Source of the DNA: Glossina fuscipes | Taxonomy: Eukaryota; Arthropoda; Insecta; Diptera; Glossinidae | Reading direction: 5' to 3' | Assembly (NCBI RefSeq): GCF_014805625.2 | Contig: NW_023998426.1 | Location: forward strand, 3,632,902 to 3,696,901 | Length of the DNA: 64,000 nucleotides | Shown here: piece by piece, positions 51,001-63,125 of the stretch | Numbering within the stretch: position 1 is the stretch's first letter | Layout of the letters: each line of letters opens with the position of its first letter | Translations under genes and position numbers: made by a program | The notes under the pieces: model-generated | The model's database searches: none | What the model was told of the DNA's origin: nothing | The model's input: only the letters and a program-made list of their open reading frames with translations

Positions 51001-51254
51001 ATACAATCTGCGATAATTTCGATTTCTGAAAACTAAACGAATTTTTTCATTTAATATATTTGCTGATTATGTCGTTTATGGTGTCCATGGCGTAGGTGAA
51101 AAGGGAATAAGAATACGTCACTGCCGCATGTGCGTGCGCGAAAATATTTTTCAGCGTTTTTGTATATATGTTTACATGAATGCAAGCCTACCATAACCGT
51201 ACTTTCTCGCAACAGAAATATTTGGTAACTTTGAGTAGAATCTTCCATACCTAT
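48036..51254. other. Non-coding, nothing recognised
   Basis: CA array at 48170-48186, T25-class tract at about 49584-49608, an AT/GATATA-rich stretch at 50700-50790. The short ORFs show no domain. Confidence 0.5.
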
Positions 51255-51440
51255 CAAATCCCAGTGAGGCAGAGCATAATTGGTCGCCTCTACGGTAAGC
51301 GCTTATAATAAATTACCGATTACGCGCATACCCAGTCGGTCTCAGTCACACCCTATCCTTTTGTTTTTCCTCGCTTCTTCCTCACCGTCACCATGTACGG
51401 GGAAGCCTCCGAGCGAAAAAAAATCCGCAGATGGCACTGT
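51255..51440 (-). repeat. Family 2 repeat, reverse orientation
   Basis: Reverse complement of the family: CAAATCCCAGTG (B-box side), TCTACGGTAAGCGCTTATAA, CACACCCTATCC, TTCCTCACCGTCACCATGTA. Left boundary near 51430. Confidence 0.55.
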
Positions 51441-51544
51441 TATATATTTTAAGTCACGGGTCGGGTAGTCAAGTATTAAAAATCTTAAATTTTTTTCTCT
51501 GTATAATCAGCTTGTGATTACATATCATCAACTTGCCGTACGCA

Positions 51545-51815
51545 GGTAAATTGAGTTTGTGGCGGATGTATGCAGCACCCAAAAGGACTTGAGATAGACT
51601 CACCTTTTACCATATCGATCGATTTGGAATCACTATGTGAATCGATTGTTCATCCGTCTGTCTGTCCATCTTGTTTTCTCATTTTCAATTATATTTTAAT
51701 GATATTAGATACACTGACGCTCAAGGATGAGTGGCAACTTTTTTGAGCACTTCCCATATAACGCCTCATTTTGAAAAATCTTTACATGAATACCTGTATG
51801 GTTGTCTAACATGTT
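51545..51815 (-). repeat. Family 1 repeat
   Basis: Reverse orientation: CGGATGTATGCAGCACCC, AAAGGACTTGAGATAGACTC, CATATCGATCGATTTGGAAT, CATCCGTCTGTCTGTCC, GAGCACTTCCCATATAACGC and CTCATTTTGAAAAATC. Among the better-preserved right halves. Confidence 0.85.
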
Positions 51816-52778
51816 TAATTTCGGGATGTAAGGTGACCTATTTCATTTTAAGCACTGCCCAAAATTTTGCTGATATTCTAGGAGGACAGTTTAAAGCCCT
51901 GAAAAACTTATAAAATACGAACAATGCCTTGAAAGATCCTTGACTTTCCTTATATAATTATTTTAAATTTATATTATTACCATTATTATGATTAAAAAAA
52001 AAAAAGGCGCGAAATGTAATTATCTTATTGCATATTATCATTAAGAAACAGGAAGTAACCTTTCCAAGTTTTATATGCTTTTAAAAAGCATTCTGCTTTC
52101 GGAAGTTGAAGAAGATCATAATGTCATCAGTGGTTGCCAGAAGAAGTGATGCTAATGAAGTTGTAAAGTGTCTTATTAAAGTAAAGAGTCGTTAGTTGAA
52201 TGTTACATTTCCTTAGCTATTAGCCTTCATGGCCTTTAGTTTTACTTGAATGCAATAGAAAATTCAAAAATTCCTTACGTTTTTTTTTTGTTTTTTTGTT
52301 TATGTAAATTTTCATAAATATTATAAAAATATTTTTAAGTTTGTTTTGAAATCAAATTTTAGTTATTTTACTTACCCTTTAATGGATATTTAAATATTTT
52401 CTTGTATATAAAATAATTTTTACATAGAAAATATTTTATGATAACACGCACACGCTTTCATAATAGGCTGCATTGACCTAAATTGTAAACATATGCACTT
52501 TTAAATTTTTTATAAAACAAAAAAAAATCGCACAATATATATATGTATATATTTGTATATATATGTCGGTATGAAATTTTTGTTCTTGCCTTCTTTGATT
52601 TTATATATTGTTGCATATGTGAAGAAGAGTTTAGCAGAGTGCAAGCATACAGACACATAAGAAGTAAAAGTAGAAGAAGGTAACGAACACAAGCAGCATA
52701 CAAGTAAAACGCATACTATATACACACACACACACTTGATGATGATGTTCTTAGGATGTTTTTGTTGCGATTGCTGCC

Positions 52779-52809
<31 letters not shown>

Positions 52810-52810
52810 G
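52779..52810. repeat. (GTT)n microsatellite
   Basis: About ten GTT units with one GAT interruption. Read as codons it would encode poly-Val/Leu/Cys or, in reverse, poly-Asn/Gln/Thr, but no ORF context supports coding. Confidence 0.85.
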
Positions 52811-53461
52811 TCCTTTTTTTACTTATACCCTGTTTAGCGATGTGCTATGCTATACTTCGTTGAAATCAAGTCATACACACAATAGCATTACACATCTCAT
52901 CTGGCGCATTCACTGTATGCGTGTGTATGCGTATACATGTCTTGTGCAGTCTTGTAACACGTATGTGCAACTTTTTACCGTGTAAAACAAAATATGCTTC
53001 AAGGCAAGTAGCATAAGTGCCTAAAAGTATGCCAATGGTAAAATGTACGGTTGACGCCGCCGTTTACATTTTATTGGCACGCTTTCTTTCTATTCCTATG
53101 TTCTGTACTTTTCTTTTTCTGTTTTTCTTTTTTTCTCGTTTGCTGCACTTTGTTTTTATTGCAAATTTCTTGTTTTTTCTCTACTTTCTCTCGGTATAGT
53201 TTAACTTTCTCTTTTTGTTATTATTATTATTGCTGCTGCTTTTGTTTTTTTCTTGTTGCTGTTTGTGTTGTTCTTTTTTTTTCATTTTTCTTTCGACTTC
53301 CGTAACCCGCACTTTTTCTCGGTCTACTCACTCATTTCAGAATAAAAAGAATCAACTTTTCCTACCGACCCACTAAACGAGATTTACATGTTCATGAGGA
53401 TATATAATGTTCGCTTTTAGTTGTGTGTGATTTGAAAAAGACATACATATTTATATACATC

Positions 53462-53464
<3 letters not shown>

Positions 53465-53496
<32 letters not shown>
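53465..53496. repeat. (AT)n microsatellite
   Basis: About 15 uninterrupted AT units. Confidence 0.9.
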
Positions 53497-53498
<2 letters not shown>

Positions 53499-53868
53499 CT
53501 TATTTTATTAAAGAGACTCTTGCATTATAAATAGAATTTTACTCGTCGATATAAAAACATTTAATTGAAAATGTTTAACAAATGTAAAGTTCGCGCTTTT
53601 TTTTCACTTTGGTTCCGTTTATAAATTTACTTCATTTTCCTATTCTAGTGTTTGTTTGCTTAATACTTTTAGTAAGATTTTCTGCTTTACTGCTTCATTT
53701 GTACAATATTTATACACACACACACTCACACAGTTTAGTAATTTTCGCGTTAGCATCCGCGTTTTCACGTTTTCCGTTTGAAAGTTAAAAAAAAAATGCA
53801 ACAACAAAATACAGACGGTACTACTTTTATAGCAACAAAATTCACAATTTTTTCTCATTTTTTATATA

Positions 53869-54200
53869 AGCGAAGTAAATTTTACTCTCAAAAATTGAAT
53901 TTGATTATTCTCAACTTATTTTAGCGCCTTCGTAACAAATATACAGCAAAGTAAATTTTACTCAGAGGAACAGAATTTCATTCTCAGCAAATTCAAAAAG
54001 CACTCGATTGTCTGGAGAACAATGAAATTTTACTCTCGCCAATGCAAAAAGTCACTCAGGAGTCTAGTGAGGTCTTCTTAAGAAATATCCAGCAAAGTAA
54101 ATTTTACTCTCAGAAAACGAATTTCATATTCTCAGCATTTTTTTAGAGCCTCCATACGATATGTAGCTAGCAATGAAGGTTTGCGCTCTAAAGAGTATCG
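53869..54200 (+). repeat. Minisatellite, about 76-bp unit, four to five copies
   Basis: Units begin at about 53869, 53945, 54021, 54091 and 54167 (spacings 76, 76, 70, 76). Each of the first four has a GTAAATTTTACTCTC or GAAATTTTACTCTC box, and most have GAATTT...TTCTCAGCA followed by a CGCCTTCGTA/GCCTCCATAC box. The fifth is partial. Not present elsewhere in the window as far as I can see. Confidence 0.7.
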
Positions 54201-55117
54201 ACAACGAGAATTTTGTTTATTTCAGCCGCTTGTTTGTTTTTATTCGCCATTAAAACATGATAGTGATACGATAAAGAGTTTTTCTTCGTGTTAGCTCTTA
54301 CTCTCCAAATATCTCTTTGGCTTTTTGTTCGCTCTCTGACCGTCTGGTTTATTCCTTTCTCAATGTTTTCTTTCTTTGTTGGATTAGTTACAACAATTTA
54401 TTACAAATGTGTTAGGCAATGTTTTGTATACAAACATAATTTTCTTTCTCTTGCCCAAGCTTTTCCCTTTTTCCGCTATTTCTTGTTGCACGTATTTACG
54501 TTAATTGTTTTTTTTTTTTTTTTATATAACTCGCGCATGACTAGTATGAAGAAAAATTTCTATGAGCAAAACAACAAATAATTCAAGTTTACACTCAATG
54601 CTTGCTGTTTACGAGCATATAACTCATGCATGAACATGATTGCCAGGAAATTCGATTTTCATAGCTCTCCGAAAATTAATGATTTCTTTCAAGGCTTTTA
54701 CTTATCATCTAAATGGCTTTTTAATGCTAAACATTTATTTTGTAGAGTTTGCTTAAGAATTAAATTTCGTTTCCTACTTGAAATTTCAAATTGATCGATA
54801 TCTTTAAGGAAATTCACTAAAAATATATTAGAGAGAGGCATTAAGTAGGCTGCAAGATTATCTAGGGAACTTGACTGGCATTCGAAAAGCCTATACCTAG
54901 AGGCGGGCATTGCAATTATCTGCAAAAAATCGAGATACCTTTCTCCGAATATGATAATGACTTAAATGTTCTGAGGCTTAAAAAGGAAGATACGAGTAGA
55001 CGAACCCGTGTCGATCGTCCGAAAACTTACTGTTAATATTCGATAAGGATAACGCTTGTCATCGCATTGCGTTTCCTAACTTTTGCTTTTGCTTGACGCT
55101 ATAAAACAGTTATCGTA
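54201..55117. other. Non-coding, nothing recognised
   Basis: T17 near 54509-54525. ORFs at 54288-54581 (+) and 54698-54925 (-) have no recognisable domain. Confidence 0.45.
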
Positions 55118-55435
55118 ATTATATTCTACACCACTTGCATATTATGTTTGTGCCGATGTATGCAACATCCAGAAGAAATTAAGGTGCATCCAATTGTTAT
55201 TATACCGTTGTTGTCTGTTCGTCTGTCTGCCTTGTTTCCTTATATTCAATTCAAAGACTGCTATTTTCAAGATATTTTGTTCAAATTTAATAAGCAGATG
55301 TTTTGTTGATAGTCGAACGCTGAAAATTGAAAACAATTCGAATTGAACCACTTTTACGACCATTTCCCATATAATGCCCCTTTTTGAAAAGTTGATATAT
55401 GAATAGCTGCATCATGTTGTAGGTCGTTTAATGGT
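55118..55435 (-). repeat. Family 1 repeat, near full length
   Basis: Reverse orientation: ATTCTACACCACTTGCAT, CGATGTATGCAACATCCAG, GTTCGTCTGTCTGCCTTGTT, GAACCACTTTTACGACCATT, CCCATATAATGCCCC and ATGTTGTAGGTCGTTTAATG. Confidence 0.8.
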
Positions 55436-58400
55436 GCATTCGTTCACCTATGGGCAAACGTTTTAAGTACTTGGTGTGGAAAATTTTACTCACGAACATA
55501 AAATATTTATCCAAGTTTAGTAGCATATTCCATAAGAAACTCATTCAACATGCTATCATCACGTTGGACATCAGAAACGCCCAAGGTAAAGAAGGCTAAA
55601 AGCGGTTCAAAGGCCGTGCATGATGAGAATGATATCGTCTTACAGCACAGTTTCAACGATAGCGTTTGTGCAAGGAATATCACCCATCAAGCTACTATTG
55701 AAGAAGAAGTTATGTATCCACAATGGCAAAAGGGGAAGAACTATCGGCGAAGGATATTGCAACGATAACTGCTCGCCGGCAAACGATTCGTAAGGAAGGT
55801 GTACCAATATTCTCATCCCAAGAAAAATGAGTGGGAAGGAAACACCGAGGAATTAATTTCCTTCTAACCCAATTTTCTCCTGATCGTCGGAATTTTCAAA
55901 TAATTTGTGTCACTTCAACTAGCAGATAACGCATGCGACTTGTGCAAAGGCACAAACCATGATGCGCTAGACAGTGTTTTCGGCTCTCTGGCTTGTGCAT
56001 GTGTGGGGAAGTGTGGCTTTTCGGATCTCTGGAATTAGAAATGACGCCATGTGAATGTACACCGAAAGATGGAAGACATGCATCGGCTTGATATAAAGCC
56101 ATACGAAGACAAGATCCGGGCTCCTAATCTCAGGCGAAGATGAGAGAAGTGGGATTATATAATGAGGATCAGGAATCCATCAGCCTCCAACCCGAGGTAA
56201 CGCGAAAGTGCTTCTGGGATGGTTTGACCCCATTGCAGGGCCACTAGCTGGCAATGCGCTGCCGCTATGCCCATAAAAAAAGGGAATTGTTATTGAAAGT
56301 GTAAAGCGACTTATTGAAAGTTATGAATACAAGGTCTTGCAAGGGGAATTAAATAGAAAAATAAAATTAAAGAAAATATCAAACCATTCTTTCATCTTAA
56401 TTCGTCCCTCAGCCGTCACAATGATTCCCATTCGCATTAAGTTGCATGGATCTAAAATGCTTACTTATGTTTGGATTTGTTTTTCAACTAACAAAAGCTC
56501 ACACCAAGAGTTATGAGATTAATAGGCTTCGCTTAGAGAAGCCGTAAGCTGCCGATAAGTAAAATAATAATTTCCGAATTTAAAAGTATTTCAGCAAACA
56601 TTCGATAAATATTTCAAAGCAAAGTTTTGCCTCCCGCGTTATAGACTAATAAAGATTTTATAGCATTTCCTTAATTTTCCCTTACGATTCCCAACGGGGA
56701 ATCAACAGTTTATAAAACAATGGTGACAACTCCAAAATGATATTTATTTTTTTTTTAACATATTTGACCTCCCGTAACAGTATTCGCTCTTCGAATATAT
56801 TCTTAGTATAGCCTTTACTAGGATTATCGTAGGAAAATGTAAGCGAGTCTACTTGAAGCATACCACAAAATCATCGCATCTAATACATGTGCATCATTCT
56901 CCATATTATCTCGTCTTAATAACATTTGTAAACATGAAATGGAAAAAAACCAAAAAAAAAAAAAAAAACCCCTTAAAAGGCTTTAAACAGCTTATTTTAG
57001 GCATTAAAAGATTACAAGTTATTGTTCTTATTCTTATTATGAGAAGAAGAAGAAGAAGGAGAAGAAGCGAAAATTAAAGAGGAAGAAAATAAGAAATGTA
57101 AGTAAAATGATGTCATCTTATCGCGATAAACATCAATTTTGGTTGGTAAATAGACGGCGGCGGAAACGCTAAAGCTCATACGAATGTAGGAATAGGCAAA
57201 TGTAAAATGTTTCAATAGGTAAGAAAACATATTAGAATAGATTACCAACCACTTTAGACTCTTCGAAATATCTCAAAGTAATGCAGTGCAAATCTTTCCT
57301 TAGGAATGAGAAAACTTAACCTTATCCAAGCAAATGCAAACAATAAGTTATACAAGCATTTTGATTTAAGTTGTTAAATATTGAAATAGAAGAACGAAAA
57401 AATCTGATTCAATTATGAAGTTGTTACATTTTACTGCCCACGCTTAGGCAAAATATCGTATCCATTGCTCACTTTTTAGCGTGAAAGAAGAGTAATAAAA
57501 AACAAACAAAAAGCAAATAAATCTGCTAATGATGTAGTTATAGCTGAAGGGATAGATGCAATGTATATTTAAATTTAAAAATATAAGCGAAGAAGAAGCG
57601 TTCACAACATTACACACTGCACCTTACTTGCGTTGGTGGTAAACGGCAGTGAAAAAGGCCATTGATTCAAGAAATAAGTCGAGGACATACATAGGGCTGG
57701 CTCAAGGATGCATAGATAACCGAAAACAAGTATTGAATAACGCATTTAGTGATACTTAGTTGTAAGCTACCCCATGTATGTGCCCAATAAAATTGCCAAC
57801 AACATTTTTACGGCTCTGATGAAAGAGGTCTTGATAGGCAATTGGTGACAACGAAATGAGTGATTGAGGTCTCCTGTACAAGGACGCTTGGAGAACGCGG
57901 GTTCGGAAGCTATATGCACTTGTTATATTCTGCCTTGAACATGGACTCCAAACTAATAGCAAAGGTTATGATCTCATTTTTATATTAATCGCACCCAACT
58001 GTAGCAGACATAATTAAGGGCTCCACGCTCCGCAGTCTACTTTTGCAATAACGCTGGCTCGTTTTTAGAATTTATAGCAGGCATATCCCTTCTTTCTTTT
58101 CTACCTATAATCCTTTTTGATCTCTCTTATGGCGTACATCAATTAAGTGGTTATTTAAAAAAAATAAAGTTTTACACACACCATCAGCCGCAAAGATATC
58201 TAGTTCTTGAGAGCGGTGGGCGATCAGCAAATATGGTTTGACGTCGACATTCTTCCCCGTTGCAGCAGAAACGGTTTAATTCCCCGTCACCCCACGGCAC
58301 ACAACGTACAGGAAATGGCGATCATTTAGAGGAGCCTTAATCTTCCGGGCGAGATGATGATAATGAATCATTTCCTTCAACTCCTCCTTCTCCTCCTCCC

Positions 58401-59809
58401 AACCGCAACTAAACAAGACTTCGCTCATCTAACACATAAGTATTTTATGCCCACGCAAGTTTGGTACAACGACAAACGACAAAAATTTCCCACGACGAAG
58501 TACGCTTTTGTCAGGATAAAGCAAAACCAGGAGCATAAAGCTGAAAGCTTCGCGAAGACCTGACAACCGGGATACTTCGTAATATGTTCAAAACTCCCTA
58601 TATACATATTTTCTATGGCTTCTACCTTACACTTGCATTGGAATCTTGGATGCACCCCGGATCAGAAATCGTTGGTATCCTTACACTTACAGACACGGTC
58701 ATATTCTCCTATTTAAGTCCATAATAACGTAATCATGCTAATCTACTCTTATTTTAGATCGTCTTTGAAGTGTAATTGGACGGAAAATAAGTCTTCTCGA
58801 AAAACAAGAAACTTCTTCCGATGCACTCTTCTAGGGAGTTTGATGTCGACGCCAGGTATGCGGCAGCAATATCCTCTTCATTCCATACAGTCACGTGTCT
58901 TCCTTGCTTACAGAAGCCAAATTGCGGCACGCTTTATGAGCGAAACGTACTGATAACGTAACTGTTTTATGTTTTATGTTTCCAGCCTCACAAAATAATG
59001 AAAAGACAAGTGAGAAACTTTAGCCACGAAATTATTAATAAACTTTGACCTACATTAAGCCCCAGAAAATCGTTTAGGAAATCTTTCCTTTCTTGCAAAC
59101 ATTTTTCTTTTGCCACCAACATTGACTAAATCTATATCTCTGCCAAATTTTATACACAAATTATTAGGAAAAAAAAAATAAATAAATATTATGAGCTGCC
59201 AAGTTTAAAAGGGGGAAAAACGCTTAATTGACAATTTTAAAATCGGATTAGTTATAATCTATATCTTCAATCATAAAAATAAATTTATTTATTTTAAATT
59301 AAATTTATAGCTAAAACCGATTAATCATAATTTGCATTTGTATTTAGGTTAAAATCGATTGCAATCAAAAACTTTTAAGAATTTTCTGCTCTCCTATGTG
59401 GGACAAAATATAACTTCAACTCAAACATGCAGCAATTCCTGGCGTTGTATAACACTTAACGATACTCAAGGGTAACATTTGTTTAAACTGAAGTATTTTA
59501 GTAAATTTAAATAACGTTATAGTTACCTACCTATTCAAACATGTGCTCCATTTAAGCATAGTTGAGGTATTACATTCGTCGTATTTATATGCATTTTATC
59601 CGTGTGAAGTTAGGAAAGTGAGGAACAAATTTTTTTTTTTATTTCTTTTTAATGCTTATGGTCTGCATATTTAAGTTGCCGCTGAAAAATAAAAAAAAAA
59701 AACGAAAACATAAAAAAATTACTTTAAATATTTAATGGTTAACATTTAGTAATAATAAAAAATTTATTCTTATAATTTTGCGTTTTTGTTTATATTAAAA
59801 AAAAACTAA
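55436..59809. other. Non-coding; G/C-richer island at 55.9-56.3 kb
   Basis: No gene was recognised. 55900-56290 is visibly richer in G/C than its surroundings and has relatively few stops in some frames, but no domain was identified. A17 near 56953-56969 and a GAA/AGA run at 57041-57066 are simple repeats. Confidence 0.4.
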
Positions 59810-60390
59810 AAAGACTATATGCCGCTATAAACCCACCATTAAGTACCTTACACAACCCTACGATTATTCAAATAAAAAATTTTCACCCCAAAGAATTGTA
59901 TGGGAAGTGGTCGAAAAAGTGGTCCGATCCGAATCATTTTCAATGGTGATCGTCCTTGGACCATAATATGCCAGTGCATCAGATTTCATCGAAATATCTT
60001 AACAAATGCGATCTGTAGAAGAAAAGGCGAGCAGACGGACGGATGGGCAGACGTACAGACAAGCTTAGAATATGATTCTAATTTGATCGGTATGATTAAA
60101 GCAGGCTATGTTTCAACTCTTCCTGGGTGTTGCATACAGCTAAACAAACAATTGGAACGATTTTCAATAGCGTGCGCCCTTGGGCCCAACTACGTCAGTA
60201 TACCAAATGTGCTCAAAATATCTCAAAAATTGCGACTTGCTGGTTGAATGCAGGAAAGTTGTTTGCAAACAAGGGAAAATTTTCATGAACATAAGTCAGG
60301 CGGAGAGACAGACAGACAAGCTTAAATCGATTCAGTATATAATTAGATCACATTAATATATCCTGTATCACAACTGGTGCAGGGAATAAA
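59810..60390 (+). repeat. Family 1 repeat, head-to-tail dimer
   Basis: The first unit runs from GACTATATGCCGC through GAAGTGGTCGAAAAAGTGGT, CGAATCATTTTCAATGGTGA, CAGACAAGCTTAG and GGGTGTTGCATACAGC at about 60126. A second unit then starts internally with ACGATTTTCAATAGCGTGCG, CTTGGGCCCAACTACG, GAGACAGACAGACAAGCTTA and ends with CACAACTGGTGCAGGG. The 115-codon ORF inside the dimer is incidental. Confidence 0.85.
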
Positions 60391-61984
60391 AACGCATAAT
60401 GGTATGATTGTCTCGAATGTGTAAATTTTTATATTTCATATACATATAATACATATATGCGTATATATACATAAAGATGCATAATAATTTGTTTTTAGTT
60501 TTCTTCCCCCATTACAAGCAGTTGATGGTTAATGCAATTCCATCTTGCCATCATTCTCTCAGTGCATAAATGATGAAATCAATCTTTACTGTAAGTTGAG
60601 AGCACTTACTAAACTATATCGATTTACTAAATGGACAGACGAACATGTACATTTTAATATTGATGCACACGTACAATAAATTGACTTCCTATTTGTTGTT
60701 TTGTGTGTTATTCAATTTTCATTTCAACTCAATTTTCTTTCGAAATGCTTAAGAATCTTTAAGAAAATTTTCTTGCATTTTGTCCCTTCATTAAAATTTC
60801 ATATCCAACAAGTTATTCTATAAATTTACTTAATTTGTCCTTACACTCAACCCTGACCTTAAGTCTAATTTATTATGTATTGCGTTAAAATATTTTCTTT
60901 TCATAAACATTTTTCATTGGCCTTTGGAAAAATAAAAAAAAAAATAAAAATAAAAAAAATGTTCATAATTTATGTGATACAAATTTAAAAAAAAATAAAA
61001 AAATACAAACAATGAATAAATTAAGAAAGTTGATATAGAAACTTTTTTTTTAAATTTATGCCACTACCAGTCTTCTTTAAGTCAACAAGTAGTTATCTAA
61101 TGGCCAAATAAAAGACATTTCAAATAATATATAATTAGGGAGAAAGCAATTCCTCTTAGTCGAATTTTAAATAGAATTTCATTATTAGTTGGAAAAAGTT
61201 TGAAAAAAAAAAAAAATAGTTTAAAAAAAAATTTTTTTTTTTTTTTTTTTTTTTTTGGCAATTAATTATATTTTTCGTATTCTTAGACAGCAAAGGCAAA
61301 AAGCTTATTTATGCCGAAATATATTTGACAAATAAGTGGGACGTGACCTTGACCGACCATATTCATTGGTTGCATAAAAATGAACAAATTATTATCTTTT
61401 AATTGTTAGCGAGTATAAGCAGTGTAGCGGCAAACATGTTCTTTGAAAGCTGTAAGGACCGAAAGTGTTTCCAATTTACTCTTGTGTATTAACTGCACAG
61501 TTAAGATGGCTACAAACACACTAAGCTCTGAGCGTAAGCTAAGCCGTAAGATTTTTGCGCCCTATTCACATGATGTGACAGAGGCAGGCATACAAAACAA
61601 AAAATTCTTCTTCTACTTTCAGATGGATTTTCATTATAAGCTCTTGGATTTATTTTCGTATTTATAGTAGTTAGGTTACCTCGTGTATTGTTAGCCAACC
61701 CTAATGTTCATCTTATTTTACATGATACATTTTACGTTGTTGCTCATTTTCGTTATGTCTCATCAAGGCGGACGATATTTGCAATTAAAACAGAATTTAT
61801 TCATTGTCATAATCGTAATCAATCAAATATTTATTGGAGTAAAATTAAAATTTTTAGAAAAACATTGTCTAGGATTAGCAAGAAAGATTACTCAAACTTT
61901 TGCCTAACTTGAAATGCAAAAAGTGAACGGCATTGCCATCAAAACAATGATTTTCGTGTTTTTTTTCTTATGGCCTATACTTCT
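60391..61984. other. Non-coding with an A/T inverted run
   Basis: A14 at 61203-61216, then A9 directly followed by T25 at 61223-61256, which can fold back. No gene. Confidence 0.55.
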
Positions 61985-62940
61985 TCTGGTACAGCGTATA
62001 CAAGTTTGGACGGACGGTTCTAACTCCCAGAAGGATTTATGATAGATCTAACTTTAATTATACTAACGGATTCAAAATCACTTGCTGAATCAATCACTTG
62101 CTGAATCAATTTCTGTTTGTCCGTCTGTCCATCTAACATCTATTCATGTATTTTAGTCCGATGACCACTTTCTTCCCCATTTTGTTGACCCTACAATAAA
62201 TTCTTGTTTTGAAAATTTGTGCTTCTTTAGATGGTTTAGGACATTTATGCTAACCATAATGTTTTTACTTATTTTTAATTAAAGCTGAAGTGCAAATGTT
62301 AATAACTTTGTATATATGAGGTGTAAGTGATTGAACGTCTTCTGGTGATTAAATATGACATACTTTTGCATAGATTTCATGTTTATTTATTCCAACGATT
62401 CTAACGAGTAAAGATTTTAAACTTTTTTTACCTTTACAAACAATTTGTCAAAAATCGGGTATTTCTTGCTTTCATTTCTGTAAGATGAAAGACCGGTTTA
62501 CAGTCGTCGATTATTGACGCCTTATTTTGATAAGTCCTTATAAGAGAAAATATTGTGATGTTTACAATTTCGCGACAAAACTCGCTTACTTATGTTATTT
62601 CGGCAGTCTAAAGTAATGTGAAAACTTTGCATCGGATGGGGCAATTTTTCGAACCACTTGCCGTATAACCGTTCCTACGGAAACTGAATGTTGTTTTGAT
62701 AAAAAGGCCTAATTCTCAGTACTTTTTGATAAAAATTCGTGCATAATAATAATTTGACATAAAAATTAAGTTTACAGAATTTAGACCACCTCGGCCTATC
62801 TTTAGGATCTCAACCTAGTTAAAAATTCTAATGAAAAATAAGCCTTTATAGGTCTAATTTTTAATATTTTATTATGAAAATTTGAACTCAGTAGACCAAC
62901 CATAGGGGACTTATAAGGGCACTCATGAAAGCAAACCTTC
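61985..62940 (-). repeat. Family 1 long variant, degraded
   Basis: 61985-62160 has the reversed right half (CTCCCAGAAGGATTTATG, TTTGTCCGTCTGTCCATC) with a perfect 16-bp tandem duplication at 62077-62108. After about 350 unassigned bases, 62600-62900 shows CGAACCACTTGCCGTATAAC, CGGAAACTGAATG and two of the TTTTTGATAAAAATTCGTG / TTTAGACCACCTCGGCC units seen in the 42.3-43.3 kb copy. Confidence 0.5.
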
Positions 62941-62954
62941 TCTGACGGCAAAGT

Positions 62955-63125
62955 GTAAGTGTTCCGGTTTATTATGAAGAAAGAACACGATGACGGTCAG
63001 AAAGGGGGGAGAGGAAGGGATAGGGAGCCGCCGCAGTCTTGTGGTAAGCGTTATGGTTTTACCGACTGAACAATCTCTCTTTGCATATCAGCGACCAAGT
63101 ATGGTCTTAGATTTGAGTTTGTGAA
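62955..63125 (+). repeat. Family 2 repeat (SINE-like)
   Basis: GAACACGATGACGGTCAGAAAG, a G-rich run, CCGCAGTCTTGTGGTAAGCG (tRNA A-box-like), GGTTTTACCGACTGAACAAT and GTCTTAGATTTGAGTTT (B-box-like). Confidence 0.6.

Larger units (their letters stand above)
51816..53868. other. Non-coding, microsatellite rich
   Basis: CA array near 52721-52736, (GTT)n at 52779-52810 and (AT)n at 53465-53496, with T-rich DNA between. No gene. Confidence 0.55.

Noticed and set aside
55550..55768. 72-codon charged ORF resembling a transposase fragment
   Set aside because: I could not find HDN, SPD or any other catalytic or DNA-binding motif in it or in adjacent frames.
59900..60247. 115-codon ORF starting MGSGRKSGPIR
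   Set aside because: It lies wholly inside a non-coding family 1 dimer, and other copies do not preserve the frame.
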